Shown: piece after piece, positions 53,158 through 61,937 of the stretch
Layout: the number at the start of each line of letters is the position of its first letter
How positions within the stretch are numbered: position 1 is the stretch's first letter
DNA from: Candidatus Poribacteria bacterium
GTDB taxonomy: Bacteria > Poribacteria > WGA-4E > PCPOR2b
DNA: 64,000 nucleotides
NCBI GenBank assembly: GCA_022826645.1
Contig: JAJDUM010000075.1
Span: 26,998 to 90,997, forward strand
Reading direction: 5' to 3'
Translations under genes and position numbers: made by a program
The notes under the pieces: model-generated
Told to the model about the DNA's origin: nothing
The model's database searches: none
Seen by the model: the letters and a program-made list of their open reading frames with translations, nothing else

Positions 53158-53330
53158 GTAGGTCGAGTTTCCATGCTCGACCCGCACTGTAGGGGTTGGT
53201 TTTCCCAACCCGTTGGGCGAGGGGACCTCGCCCCTACGAAACTGATTTTGGGCAACCACGAGGGTTGCCAGATGTAGAGGCAGGTTTCTTAATCCCGATG
53301 CATCGGGGTCTTGTGCCTGCCCAACCTATT
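53158..53330 (+). repeat. Cluster of palindromic modules
   Basis: Consecutive hairpins with different stems: GGTCGAG/CTCGACC, GGGTTGG/CCAACCC (slightly offset), GGGCGAGG/CCTCGCCC, GGGCAACC/GGGTTGCC (imperfect) and GGCAGG/CCTGCC. The style matches R1 and R2. Confidence 0.6.
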
Positions 53331-53346
53331 CACAGAAAGGTGGTAT

Positions 53347-53476
53347 TTTATGGTGAATTATGAAAATACATTGACACCTCTTTGGTAGGAGCGATTTCCA
53401 AATCGCGACACGTCGGAAATCGGCGTTCCCTCCTACAACTCAAAAATGTCCAGTTAATTGTAAAATTCACCATAAA
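53347..53476. mobile_element. TA-flanked MITE-like element, copy C (130 bp)
   Basis: TTTATGGTGAATTATGAAAA at the left matches TTTATGGTGAATTTTACAAT as the inverted right end. The centre is an R1-like hairpin (GGTAGGAGCGATTTCC and its complement GGGAACGCCGATTTCC region). It ends 52 bases before the ATG of the sigma fusion. Confidence 0.7.
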
Positions 53477-53528
53477 TGACTCTAACAGCGAGTTCCTAAG
53501 TCTTTCTCATTACACCGGGAGATGGAGA

Positions 53529-56258
53529 ATGGCACTTCATGACGCCGAATTGATTCAACGCACACTAGAGGGCGACGAATCCGCATTCGGGTTTTTGGTG
53601 GACAAGTACAAGGGATCTGTCCACGCCTTGGCTTACCGCAAACTCGGTGATTTCCACACCGCCGAAGAAATCACGCAGGACACCTTCCTCAAGGCGTACC
53701 AGAAACTCTCGACGCTCAAAGATCCGGTGCGCTTCCCCGGTTGGCTCTACGTGATTGCTGCGCGGTGCTGCATCTCTTGGCTCCGGCAAAATCGCCTCCA
53801 AACTGAATCATTGGATAGCGTTGAAGGTGAGATGAACACACAGTCATGGACGAAATATACCGATGCACACCTCCGTGAGGAGGTGCACAATGCACTCGAA
53901 AGTCTCCCCGAAAGTGAGCGGACTGTCTTGACGCTTTACTATATGGCGGGGATGACCTGTGAGGAGATTGGACGGTTCATCGGTACATCATGCGGTGCCA
54001 TCAGAGACCGACTGTATCGCGCCCGAATCCGCCTAAAGGAGGAATTGATTATGGTTGAAGAAACTTTGAGAGGTTTCCAACTTCCACCGAGTTTAACACA
54101 GGAGATTATGCGTCAAATCCCCAACGGTTCACTCAATGCTGCGCCAACAACAAGCAAACCACTTGTGCCGTGGATCGCTGCAGCTTCATTGACCGTGGTT
54201 GCACTGGTTATCGGTTTAGAAATTAGACAGGCTGGGACATTTCAGTTGCCTTACAGTTTTAATGCGCCTGAATCGGCGACGACCGTTGAAATCGTTGATG
54301 CACCGATAATTGAAATGCCTTCATCGAAAGTCTTGCAGGTCAATCGGGCAGGAGAAACGAATGGGGGAGAGATAGGAAATGGAAAGCGGGAAGATGGGTC
54401 GGTATGGGCGACTACGTCGGATTCACAGAACGATATAGCGTCGGTTGAAAGTGGTTGGACGCAGACCAACGGACCCTACGGTGGCACAGTTATGGCCCTT
54501 CACGCGACGCCGGAGGGAATACTCTTTGCCGGAACAGGAGGAGGTGGCATTTTCCGTTCAACAGATGGAGGCGACACATGGGTCTCCACCAGCGAAGGTT
54601 TACGGGTACTCCCAGCTAGGGAACTTCCTAGCATCCTCGTACTAACGCAGAAAGGACATACCCTCTACGCTGGCACAAACGGCAATATCTTCTATTCGAC
54701 TGACAGCGGCGACTCGTGGCAGCAGTTAGCTCACTTTCAGGACGAGGTAGTATTTATTTCGGGGCTTGCGTTCATTGGTGACAGGATTTACGTTGGACGG
54801 TATATGGAGGAGGGTGTTTTCTTTTTTAATGACAACGGCAAGTCGTGGGGCCAAATTGATGAGGGTTTGACCGGCCGAGGGGGACCCAGGTTGTTTGCGA
54901 GTGGAACGACACTTTTCGCACAAATGCGAGATCATGTCTTCCGACTTAAAGCCGATGAGAAATCATGGACACAGCTTACCCTCAATGATCCACGAACAAA
55001 AAACACCCTCGAGCCAGATATTCGGGGGTTTGTTGTCTCTGACAAAATGCTCTACGCAGCAACAGCCGATGGGAACCTTTTTCGCTCAACGAATATGGGC
55101 AATTCGTGGAAATCAATCAAACCCAAAACGATGCAACATTCCTATGATGCCTTGACGGTGGTGGGAAACACAGTCTTCTATATCAGGGATGGTCGAATGT
55201 TTCGATCAACCGATGCCGGTAACTCATGGACGACCTTCAACACTAATTTGACCAATCAAAGCATCCTTTCCATAACAGCCTTATCTGAGAAGGTACTTTA
55301 TGTCGGCACCTTAAACGGAGTGTTTCGCTCAACAGATGGCGGGGAATCGTGGATAAAAACGAACACCGGTATCATCAATACACATATTGAGAAACTTGTG
55401 TTTTTCAGGGACGCATTCTATGCCATAACGGATGATGATATTGTTAAATCGGCGGATGGTGGGAATTCATGGGTGTCGGTGAACAAAGGATTGATTGCCG
55501 GCGATGGGGCGACACTGACAGTTTCGGGCGGTAAACTCTATGCAGCAACAAACGAAACCAACTACGGATTGAACCCATCAACTGCTGGAATTTATTCCTT
55601 GGCAGATAATGGAAGCTCATGGATACCAGTTCAGACGAATATGCAGTCTGCCAATAACAGAATCTATGTCGTCAATCAATTGGCAATTAGTGGCGAAATA
55701 TTCTACGTTGTTGGACAGATGGGGGGAAAAGAATGGCTTTACCGCTGGAGACTGGGGGAGGCCCTGTGGACACAACTCACGCCGCAGCAGGATCTCTTTG
55801 GCTGGGGAGCGTTAGCTGTGTCAGACAGAACGATCTACATCAGTTCGGTGCGTGGGAAGTTACTCCGTTCGGTTGACGAGGGCGAGACATGGACAGAGGT
55901 GAGTCAAAATTTACCAAATTGGGACCGAGAAATCGGCACCTATGATTTGGCTTTCGTCGGTGAGACGATTTATGCCAAAGCCGGTAGTAGCGGGGGGTGC
56001 TCGACAGATGGTGGCGAAACATGGAGGCCGATCATCGTCGCGGGATTGCCCGGTGGCTATATTGAGATGCAGCTAGTTGATGGTACAACGCTCTATGGTA
56101 CAAGTTCTCATGGGATCTTCCGCTTGACGCAGGGATCTGATTCATGGGAGCGAATCGCCCCGACGCAGCGTGATGTCATGGCACTGGCATACGATGGGAT
56201 AACGTTCTACATCGGCACCTCGGAAGAGGGAGTATTCCGGCTTTCGCTGGGGAAGTGA
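53529..56258 (+). CDS. ECF sigma factor fused through a membrane helix to a BNR/YCF48-type beta-propeller
   Basis: 909 residues from ATG 53529 (GGGAGATGGAGA upstream). Residues about 10-80 are sigma-70 region 2 (A-E-E-I-T-Q-D-T-F-L-K-A-Y) and about 115-170 region 4 (T-C-E-E-I-G-R-F-I-G-T-S-C-G-A-I-R-D-R-L). A linker is followed by one hydrophobic helix at about 212-231. The region from about 320 to the end has about 13 repeats of the type F-R-S-T-D-G-G-x-S-W, the Asp-box/BNR motif of propellers. N-terminus inside and propeller outside is the expected topology. No frameshift joins the parts. It may sense an external ligand and release or hold the sigma domain. Confidence 0.85.
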   Translation: MALHDAELIQRTLEGDESAFGFLVDKYKGSVHALAYRKLGDFHTAEEITQDTFLKAYQKLSTLKDPVRFPGWLYVIAARCCISWLRQNRLQTESLDSVEGEMNTQSWTKYTDAHLREEVHNALESLPESERTVLTLYYMAGMTCEEIGRFIGTSCGAIRDRLYRARIRLKEELIMVEETLRGFQLPPSLTQEIMRQIPNGSLNAAPTTSKPLVPWIAAASLTVVALVIGLEIRQAGTFQLPYSFNAPESATTVEIVDAPIIEMPSSKVLQVNRAGETNGGEIGNGKREDGSVWATTSDSQNDIASVESGWTQTNGPYGGTVMALHATPEGILFAGTGGGGIFRSTDGGDTWVSTSEGLRVLPARELPSILVLTQKGHTLYAGTNGNIFYSTDSGDSWQQLAHFQDEVVFISGLAFIGDRIYVGRYMEEGVFFFNDNGKSWGQIDEGLTGRGGPRLFASGTTLFAQMRDHVFRLKADEKSWTQLTLNDPRTKNTLEPDIRGFVVSDKMLYAATADGNLFRSTNMGNSWKSIKPKTMQHSYDALTVVGNTVFYIRDGRMFRSTDAGNSWTTFNTNLTNQSILSITALSEKVLYVGTLNGVFRSTDGGESWIKTNTGIINTHIEKLVFFRDAFYAITDDDIVKSADGGNSWVSVNKGLIAGDGATLTVSGGKLYAATNETNYGLNPSTAGIYSLADNGSSWIPVQTNMQSANNRIYVVNQLAISGEIFYVVGQMGGKEWLYRWRLGEALWTQLTPQQDLFGWGALAVSDRTIYISSVRGKLLRSVDEGETWTEVSQNLPNWDREIGTYDLAFVGETIYAKAGSSGGCSTDGGETWRPIIVAGLPGGYIEMQLVDGTTLYGTSSHGIFRLTQGSDSWERIAPTQRDVMALAYDGITFYIGTSEEGVFRLSLGK

Positions 56259-56297
56259 ACCGTCAGTGGAAGGTCAATCTTCATCTGATGGCATACA

Positions 56298-56906
56298 TTA
56301 ATCCGGCGATTCAGTTTCAGACTGGGCTGGTTCTGCAATCAATTTTTCAATCATCGCTTTCAATTCGTCATAACTCCGTTGGGCGTCCGTCTGGGTTTTG
56401 CCTTCTCTTTTGTAATACTCACCGCCGGGGTGGATGTAGCGAATCTTTCCCTGCTTATCGATGAGAAAGCTGACCGAAGTCCATCGGTGTACCCCCTTAG
56501 TCAGCCAGTAACGTCTCAAGATTCTCCAATCCATATCTAAGGCGATCGGGAATTCAAAGCCGAGTCGCTTCACCGCCTTTTCAAGTGCCTTTTGACGACG
56601 CGGTCCGGGCGGTTTCGGATGGTACATCCCAATTGTGACCAAGCCCTTATCCTTGAAGGTGTCGTGAAATTCGTTCAGCGCGGGTGCACTACGGCTGCAA
56701 AAAGGGCATGTCTCCGTCCACCAACGAATGAGAACCACCTTATCCGCTAACTCACTCAGTTCGAGCGGCTGCGAATTCATCCACTCCAACGTCCCCCATT
56801 CCGGGGCCGGTTTCCCAATTAACTCATCGCCTTCCTTTGCGATAAGTCCTTGATTGATGTTCAGCAGCATCAATAGGAGAATGCCACCTATCCGTAGATT
56901 ACGCAT
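56298..56906 (-). CDS. TlpA-like thioredoxin/peroxiredoxin-fold exported protein
   Basis: 202 residues. A signal peptide is followed by I-G-K-P-A-P-E-W and the redox motif W-T-E-T-C-P-F-C (C67, C70). The H-P-G-G-E-Y segment comes at the cis-Pro region. It probably acts as a periplasmic thiol reductase or oxidant sensor. Its ATG follows immediately on the stop of the SMP-30 gene, so the two are co-translated. Confidence 0.85.
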   Translation of the reverse strand: MRNLRIGGILLLMLLNINQGLIAKEGDELIGKPAPEWGTLEWMNSQPLELSELADKVVLIRWWTETCPFCSRSAPALNEFHDTFKDKGLVTIGMYHPKPPGPRRQKALEKAVKRLGFEFPIALDMDWRILRRYWLTKGVHRWTSVSFLIDKQGKIRYIHPGGEYYKREGKTQTDAQRSYDELKAMIEKLIAEPAQSETESPD

Positions 56907-57749
56907 TTAATCCCTCTGAAAAAGCTGCCAACTCCGTCCCGGCAAATCTGTGCGGAAATACTCGACGTTTCCTCTATCGGCGAGTGTGACATAGCAGGTG
57001 CGCCCATCGGGACCGCCGAAGGCTAAATTGGTGCAATCTTTCCCAGCAAGTTCAACTTCTAGCAGTACCTCACCTTGCGGAGAAACTTTAGCGATCGTGC
57101 CTTTGCCGTGGCGCGTCACGTAGAGGTTGCCTTCAATATCGCAGCGCATACCATCAAACCCAAAATCGGGGAATTGAATCAGTAACCGCTTATTACTAAC
57201 CTCTCCAGCCGCGGATAGATTATACGCCCAGATATTGCGCTGCACGCTTTCGTTGACGTAGAGGTTACGTTCATCAGGGCTGACTTCAATGCCGTTGGTG
57301 GTTCCCATATCCGCTTCAAGCAGCGTGACTGTGCCGTCTGTGTCGATGCGCCAAATCTGCCCCGTCGATTCCGCCCAATTCGGGTCGCTGGCGTAGACAA
57401 TATCGTTAGCACCGATCGCTATATCGTTTGGCTGATTCATGGTCGGTTCGTGGGCATAAATGCTGATGTCCTGTGTCTCCATGTCAACCTTGAGGATGTT
57501 ATGGTTGGTGTAGTCGGCGATGAGCATGGCGCCAGCGCTGTCAAAACGGATACCGTTTCCGATGCTACCGTTTGGCAGTTCTACAAATACGCTACATTTG
57601 CCTTCTGGAGCCACCTTCCCGATCGTGTGCTGCCGGGCGTAGTTGACGGCGTAGAGATTACCATCGGCATCGCAGGCGGGACCCTCAATGCCAGAAGTAA
57701 AACCATCTCGCTCAGTGAAGGGGTGACTGATAAAAAGTTCCTCGATCAT
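56907..57749 (-). CDS. SMP-30/gluconolactonase-family beta-propeller
   Basis: 280 residues. It begins with E-G-P-A-C-D-A-D-G-N-L-Y, the first metal ligand Glu, and has T-N-G-I-E-V-S-P-D-E-R-N-L-Y and the D-G-M-R-C-D-I-E-G-N-L-Y segment that carry the other ligands. Members open sugar lactones with a divalent metal. No signal peptide. It precedes the TlpA-like gene without a gap. Confidence 0.87.
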   Translation of the reverse strand: MIEELFISHPFTERDGFTSGIEGPACDADGNLYAVNYARQHTIGKVAPEGKCSVFVELPNGSIGNGIRFDSAGAMLIADYTNHNILKVDMETQDISIYAHEPTMNQPNDIAIGANDIVYASDPNWAESTGQIWRIDTDGTVTLLEADMGTTNGIEVSPDERNLYVNESVQRNIWAYNLSAAGEVSNKRLLIQFPDFGFDGMRCDIEGNLYVTRHGKGTIAKVSPQGEVLLEVELAGKDCTNLAFGGPDGRTCYVTLADRGNVEYFRTDLPGRSWQLFQRD

Positions 57750-58026
57750 TGTGACAAGCTACCTTTCCTATAAGATAATATCGCTCTCTTTTGGCTGAAA
57801 TCTATCCCAGTCCTGCTCGGCTTGGATAGACATATCCAAGCCGTCTTTGGGTGTATGCAGTGGATTTGTCAATCCACTGCGAGCGGTGATTAACCCGATT
57901 GAGTTCCCACTTCCTTAGTTTGCAATGTCCCCTATAAGTAGTCACCTGAATTGTCATTCTATTTTGGCTAAAATTCACCGTTGCGTCAATAAAGAAATGG
58001 GGTACAAGGCTCGCTCTAAACTTCTA
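57750..58026 (-). other. 277-base gap with two perfect hairpins
   Basis: CGGCTTGGATA-gaca-TATCCAAGCCG (57818-57843) and GCAGTGGATT-tgtc-AATCCACTGC (57857-57880), each with a 4-base loop and no T-run, so they are palindromic repeats rather than terminators. No gene is supported. Confidence 0.7.
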
Positions 58027-59325
58027 CTAAGCGAGCGGTGGCATAAATTCATCCTGTGCATCCAACAGTCGATCAATCGTTGTACGAATCTCTGACAACG
58101 TTAATTGTGAAACTGTATTTGGATCAACCAATCCCGCGTGATAGGCATATTCTCGGTTCTCCTCCAAGATAGCCCGCACCGTCAACCCCTGCATATTGAT
58201 ATTGGTTTGGCAGAGTGCCGCACATTGGGGCGGTAGCGCACCAACATAGCACGGCTGCAACCCAGCGCGATTAACGAGTGTTGGCACTTCGACGCAACAG
58301 CCAGCGGGAAGATTGGTGATGAGATTGGTGTTGAGCACGTTCCCGTAAATGTAGGCAGGGGTATCCGTCTCCATTGCGTGAATAATGACCGCTGCATATT
58401 CGTGGGAGCGACTCAGTTCGATCGGAGCCGTTTCCACATCACGTCTTGCCTGTGCTATCCGTTCCTCGCGATCTGTATGTTGATCGACAAAGCTTTCAGC
58501 TGTTCGATTTTCGACATTTAACCGTGCCATTTCATTGGGATTTTGCATGAAGTAAGGCACATACTCTGCCATGTGGCGCGAGGATTCGGTGACAAACCGA
58601 CCGAAATGCTTCAGGATATCAAAGCGTACCGGGTCACGGGCGACAATTCCAGGATCTTCAAGGCAGGCGTTCAATCTCGGATAGAGTGTTTCGCCGTCTT
58701 GCGAGAGTTCCAAAAACCACGCCATGTGATTAATCCCCGCAACAAGATAGCGGAGATCCTCGTAGTCCACGCCCATATAGTTCGCTAGCTGCTTGCTCGT
58801 GCCCTGCACGCTGTGGCAAAGGCCCACACCGGAGATGCTCGTTGCCTCCAACACCGCCCACATAATCATCGCCATCGGATTGGTGTAATTGAGCATTGGC
58901 GCGTCCGGACAGAGTGCTTCCATATCACGAGCGATGTCGAGCATGGCGGGGATTGTGCGCAGCCCTTTCATCAGTCCACCGATACCGACGGTATCGGAGA
59001 CAGTCTGCCGGAGTCCGCCGACATCGAGTGGAATTTGTACATCCAACGCTTCTGGTCCCATGTTGGCTCCCACCCGGATAGAGACAATGACATAATCGGC
59101 ACCGTCCAACGCCGGTTTACGCTCCGTTGATGCGGCAATCTGTGTGGGCAGGTTCAACTCACGCACCGCGCGTTGGGCATAGGTATGTGTCAATTCGAGT
59201 CGTTCGCTATCGGGATCTACAAGATGGATGGTTGAATCTAACAGTTCTGGAAACGAGAGGAGATCTCCAATCAGTCGTCTACCGAAGCCGAAACTCCCTG
59301 CACCGAGGAAAGCGATTTTAGCCAT
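58027..59325 (-). CDS. Glycoside hydrolase family 4 enzyme
   Basis: 432 residues from ATG 59325 (AAGGAG upstream; the open frame begins six codons earlier). The NAD-binding motif is F-L-G-A-G-S-F-G-F-G. The metal-binding Cys-His is in G-L-C-H-S-V-Q-G, followed by G-I-N-H-M-A-W. GH4 enzymes use NAD+ and a divalent metal to cut alpha- or beta-glycosides by an oxidation-elimination route, in the cytoplasm. Likely hydrolyses an imported oligosaccharide. Confidence 0.9.
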   Translation of the reverse strand: MAKIAFLGAGSFGFGRRLIGDLLSFPELLDSTIHLVDPDSERLELTHTYAQRAVRELNLPTQIAASTERKPALDGADYVIVSIRVGANMGPEALDVQIPLDVGGLRQTVSDTVGIGGLMKGLRTIPAMLDIARDMEALCPDAPMLNYTNPMAMIMWAVLEATSISGVGLCHSVQGTSKQLANYMGVDYEDLRYLVAGINHMAWFLELSQDGETLYPRLNACLEDPGIVARDPVRFDILKHFGRFVTESSRHMAEYVPYFMQNPNEMARLNVENRTAESFVDQHTDREERIAQARRDVETAPIELSRSHEYAAVIIHAMETDTPAYIYGNVLNTNLITNLPAGCCVEVPTLVNRAGLQPCYVGALPPQCAALCQTNINMQGLTVRAILEENREYAYHAGLVDPNTVSQLTLSEIRTTIDRLLDAQDEFMPPLA

Positions 59326-59375
59326 AACAAGCTCCTTGTTCAATCGGGTATTGCTAGATGGATAGTCTTGACTTC

Positions 59376-59404
59376 ATTCTATCACGGTTTGCAGGTTAGA
59401 TCAA
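59376..59404 (-). promoter_or_regulatory. Promoter for the GH4 gene
   Basis: Minus-strand TTGATC (59404-59399), 17 bases, TAGAAT (59381-59376), about 50 bases before ATG 59325. Confidence 0.6.
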
Positions 59405-59480
59405 CAGGGAGGATTGGCAATTTTGGGTTGACCGCAGGGGTATGTTCTGATAGAGTGTGCGTGGGAAGGTTGCATCATAA

Positions 59481-59510
59481 TTGAAATGCCGGATCGTTAT
59501 CTGCTATATT
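59481..59510 (+). promoter_or_regulatory. Promoter for the aminotransferase gene
   Basis: TTGAAA (59481-59486), 18 bases, TATATT (59505-59510) with TGC directly before the -10. About 37 bases before ATG 59548; divergent from the GH4 promoter. Confidence 0.6.
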
Positions 59511-59547
59511 CCTGCAATGACAATTTGATAAAAGAGGGGGATCAACC

Positions 59548-60693
59548 ATGCCAAGAAACTGCTTTGGAGAAGAGGAACTGACCTATCTACAAGAGGTCAT
59601 CGAAAGTCAAGACGCGTGGCGCTGGGGACGAAGCAATTTTGTTCCCAGATTTGAAGAAGCATTCGGAGCACATCTTGGTCGGAAATATGTTCACGCTGTA
59701 AACTCCGGGACCAGTGCCAATACGACAGCCTACGCCAGTTTGGGGCTGGACGCGGGCGATGAGATTATCTGTCCTGCTGTCGCACCAATTTTCGTTTCCT
59801 TTCCAGTTGTTGCGATCGGTTGTGTTCCTGTGTTTGCTGATGTGGATCCTCGGACACAGATTATTTCAGCCGAAGGAATCGAAGCGCGCATCACGCCACG
59901 GACACGCGCTGTGGTGGTCGTCCATCTAAACGGTCAACCGGCGATGATGCGCGAGATTATGGCTGTCGCCAAGAAACACAACCTAAAGGTTATAGAAGAT
60001 TGTTCACAGTCCTACGATGCCTACTACAAAGGGCGCAAGGTCGGCACCATCGGTGATGTTGCTTGCTTCTCCATGCAGCAATCGAAGCATATCACGTCGG
60101 GCGAGGGGGGCATGGTTGCCACGGACGATCCAGAACTGTATAAACGGGCGACAGAGTTCTCGAACTCCGGGATGCCGTGGTATCTGTACGACTTAGAGCG
60201 ACCCGAGGCGAAACCCCTCAACGGTTTGCCAACACGGGGGCATTTCTCGTTTGGACACGATTTTCGATTCAGTGAGCTGCAAGGCGCGGTGGCATTTGCT
60301 CAGTTGGAAAAAATTGACCAATTCAACGCCCGGCGGCGCGAACTCGTTGAAAAGATTGAGACCGAGTTGTGTAACGTTGCAGGTGTGCGACTGGCGTATG
60401 TGTATCCAGAAACGCAACCTAACTATTGGGTGTATCCGGTATGGGGACCCGAATCATTGGGGTGCAGAGGCGAGCTTAACTATATTGAAGTGGAATACCA
60501 GCGTATGCAAGCGATGCGGCAGACCTCTGTCGGTGTACCACTTCCTGACTACGTGCAGTATGTTCCCGGTTCGTGTCCAAACGCAGAGAAATCGACCCGA
60601 GGCGCATGGAGCTTTTTTGTTCATCACAGTGTTGAAGATGACGAACTAGAACGGGCAATTCAGACGTTCAAGGAAAAAGTCAAGGATGCATAG
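59548..60693 (+). CDS. DegT/DnrJ/EryC1/StrS aminotransferase 2
   Basis: 381 residues from ATG 59548 (GAGGGGGATCAACC upstream). PLP lysine in A-C-F-S-M-Q-Q-S-K-H-I-T-S-G-E-G-G; V-I-E-D-C-S-Q-S-Y-D holds the cofactor Asp. It aminates a keto-sugar. Separated from the oxidoreductase at 60859 by repeat R1, and divergent from GH4. Confidence 0.88.
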   Translation: MPRNCFGEEELTYLQEVIESQDAWRWGRSNFVPRFEEAFGAHLGRKYVHAVNSGTSANTTAYASLGLDAGDEIICPAVAPIFVSFPVVAIGCVPVFADVDPRTQIISAEGIEARITPRTRAVVVVHLNGQPAMMREIMAVAKKHNLKVIEDCSQSYDAYYKGRKVGTIGDVACFSMQQSKHITSGEGGMVATDDPELYKRATEFSNSGMPWYLYDLERPEAKPLNGLPTRGHFSFGHDFRFSELQGAVAFAQLEKIDQFNARRRELVEKIETELCNVAGVRLAYVYPETQPNYWVYPVWGPESLGCRGELNYIEVEYQRMQAMRQTSVGVPLPDYVQYVPGSCPNAEKSTRGAWSFFVHHSVEDDELERAIQTFKEKVKDA

Positions 60694-60702
60694 CCGCTAG
60701 TT

Positions 60703-60732
60703 CTTCTGTAGGAGGGATTTCCAAATCCCGAC
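60703..60732 (+). repeat. Dispersed repeat R1, copy 2
   Basis: Identical to the copy at 52901-52930 over all 30 bases. It lies just after the aminotransferase stop. Confidence 0.8.
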
Positions 60733-60858
60733 GCATCGCTCAGACAGAAAAACCGAAAACCAAATAGCCTTAGCCGATCGGTGTATTGGATTGAAGAATT
60801 CACTCGGTTAAAGTAGTGATTCAGAACTTCCCTCAAGCTACATCAAAAGGATATCAGA

Positions 60859-61881
60859 ATGTCAACACTCGGATTGGGTATCATCGGGTTAGGTGTCGGC
60901 AAGGGTGCCCTACTTTTGAATCAGAAACCTGATAGCCCAATAAAGGTATGCGCTGTGGCGGACAAAGATCCAGCGCTTCTAAAACTTGCACATAAGGATT
61001 ATGGGATCGAATTTGCCACCGACGACTATCACGAACTGCTGTCCCGCTCTGAGATTGATGTTGTCGGCGTTTTCACCCCCGACCACCTGCACGCCGAACA
61101 TGCGGCTGCAGCACTGGAGGCTGGAAAACATGTCGTATGCACCAAACCGATGGTGACAACCATGGCGGATTGTGAGCGATTGGTCCACTTGGTAGATCGG
61201 ACGGGACTTAAATTCGTTGCGGCAATGACCTGGCGCCATCTTCCGAAGATCGTTGCGGCACGTCGTGCGTTTGATGAAGGCAAGCTGGGGAGAGTAACCC
61301 TGATCGATACCGGTTATGTCCATGACATCCGCAGGGTGTGTGAAATAACGCCGTGGCGGGTTACGGCACCACAGGATTTCCTCTTTGGGGGCGGTGCGCA
61401 CGCCATAGATTGCGTGCGGTGGTTTGCCGGCGATATTGACACCGTGCATGCATTCGCCCTGAACAGCGGTGTTATCCTTGGCTATCCTATAGAAGATACG
61501 TGGATTCTCAACCTAAAGTTCGCCAACGGTGCGGTTGGACGTGTCTCTGTGATATGCAGCGCGGTCAATTCACCGCCGAATGCACATCAACGACTGGTGA
61601 TCTACGGCACAAAAGGCACTTTGACCGGTTTAGACCTTGGTATGGACGGTGTGCCTGAACGTGAAACTTTAAATGCCGAGCCACCAGCTAACAAGGAACG
61701 CCTCATCGAGGGGCATGCAAATGAACTGCTGTTGTACTTTTACAAAATAGCACACTGGATTGCAGAAGACAAAGCCCCTACGCCCTCCGTCCGGGACGGT
61801 GCACGGGTTGTTGCGGTTGCCTTGGCAGCCCAAGAATCCGTTTCAACTGGGCAAGCTGTGAAAGTGCGCAACGATTTCTGA
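60859..61881 (+). CDS. Gfo/Idh/MocA-family oxidoreductase 3
   Basis: 340 residues. G-I-I-G-L-G-V-G-K-G-A is the dinucleotide-binding loop, V-C-T-K-P-M holds the family Lys (Thr replaces the usual Glu), and L-F-G-G-G-A-H-A-I-D-C-V gives the catalytic region. Clear ribosome site AAAGGATATCAGA. It may act with aminotransferase 2 on a keto-sugar. Confidence 0.88.
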   Translation: MSTLGLGIIGLGVGKGALLLNQKPDSPIKVCAVADKDPALLKLAHKDYGIEFATDDYHELLSRSEIDVVGVFTPDHLHAEHAAAALEAGKHVVCTKPMVTTMADCERLVHLVDRTGLKFVAAMTWRHLPKIVAARRAFDEGKLGRVTLIDTGYVHDIRRVCEITPWRVTAPQDFLFGGGAHAIDCVRWFAGDIDTVHAFALNSGVILGYPIEDTWILNLKFANGAVGRVSVICSAVNSPPNAHQRLVIYGTKGTLTGLDLGMDGVPERETLNAEPPANKERLIEGHANELLLYFYKIAHWIAEDKAPTPSVRDGARVVAVALAAQESVSTGQAVKVRNDF

Positions 61882-61937
61882 GAGCGGTCTGCAGCCACAT
61901 CGGTGTTCCCCATCATGCGAATCTTCGCTAACGTGGT

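Larger units (their letters stand above)
52734..53528. other. 795-base repeat-filled intergenic region
   Basis: It holds R1 (52901-52930), MITE B (52936-53065), R2 copy 2 (53082-53133), a run of palindromes (53158-53330) and MITE C (53347-53476). The open frame upstream of the sigma fusion's ATG 53529 is repeat sequence, not coding. Confidence 0.75.

Noticed and set aside
53382..53528. Upstream extension of the sigma fusion
   Set aside because: It lies in MITE C and adjoining repeat; ATG 53529 has a good ribosome site and starts the sigma domain.
57818..57880. Hairpins after the GH4 gene as terminators
   Set aside because: Neither is followed by a T-run on either strand.
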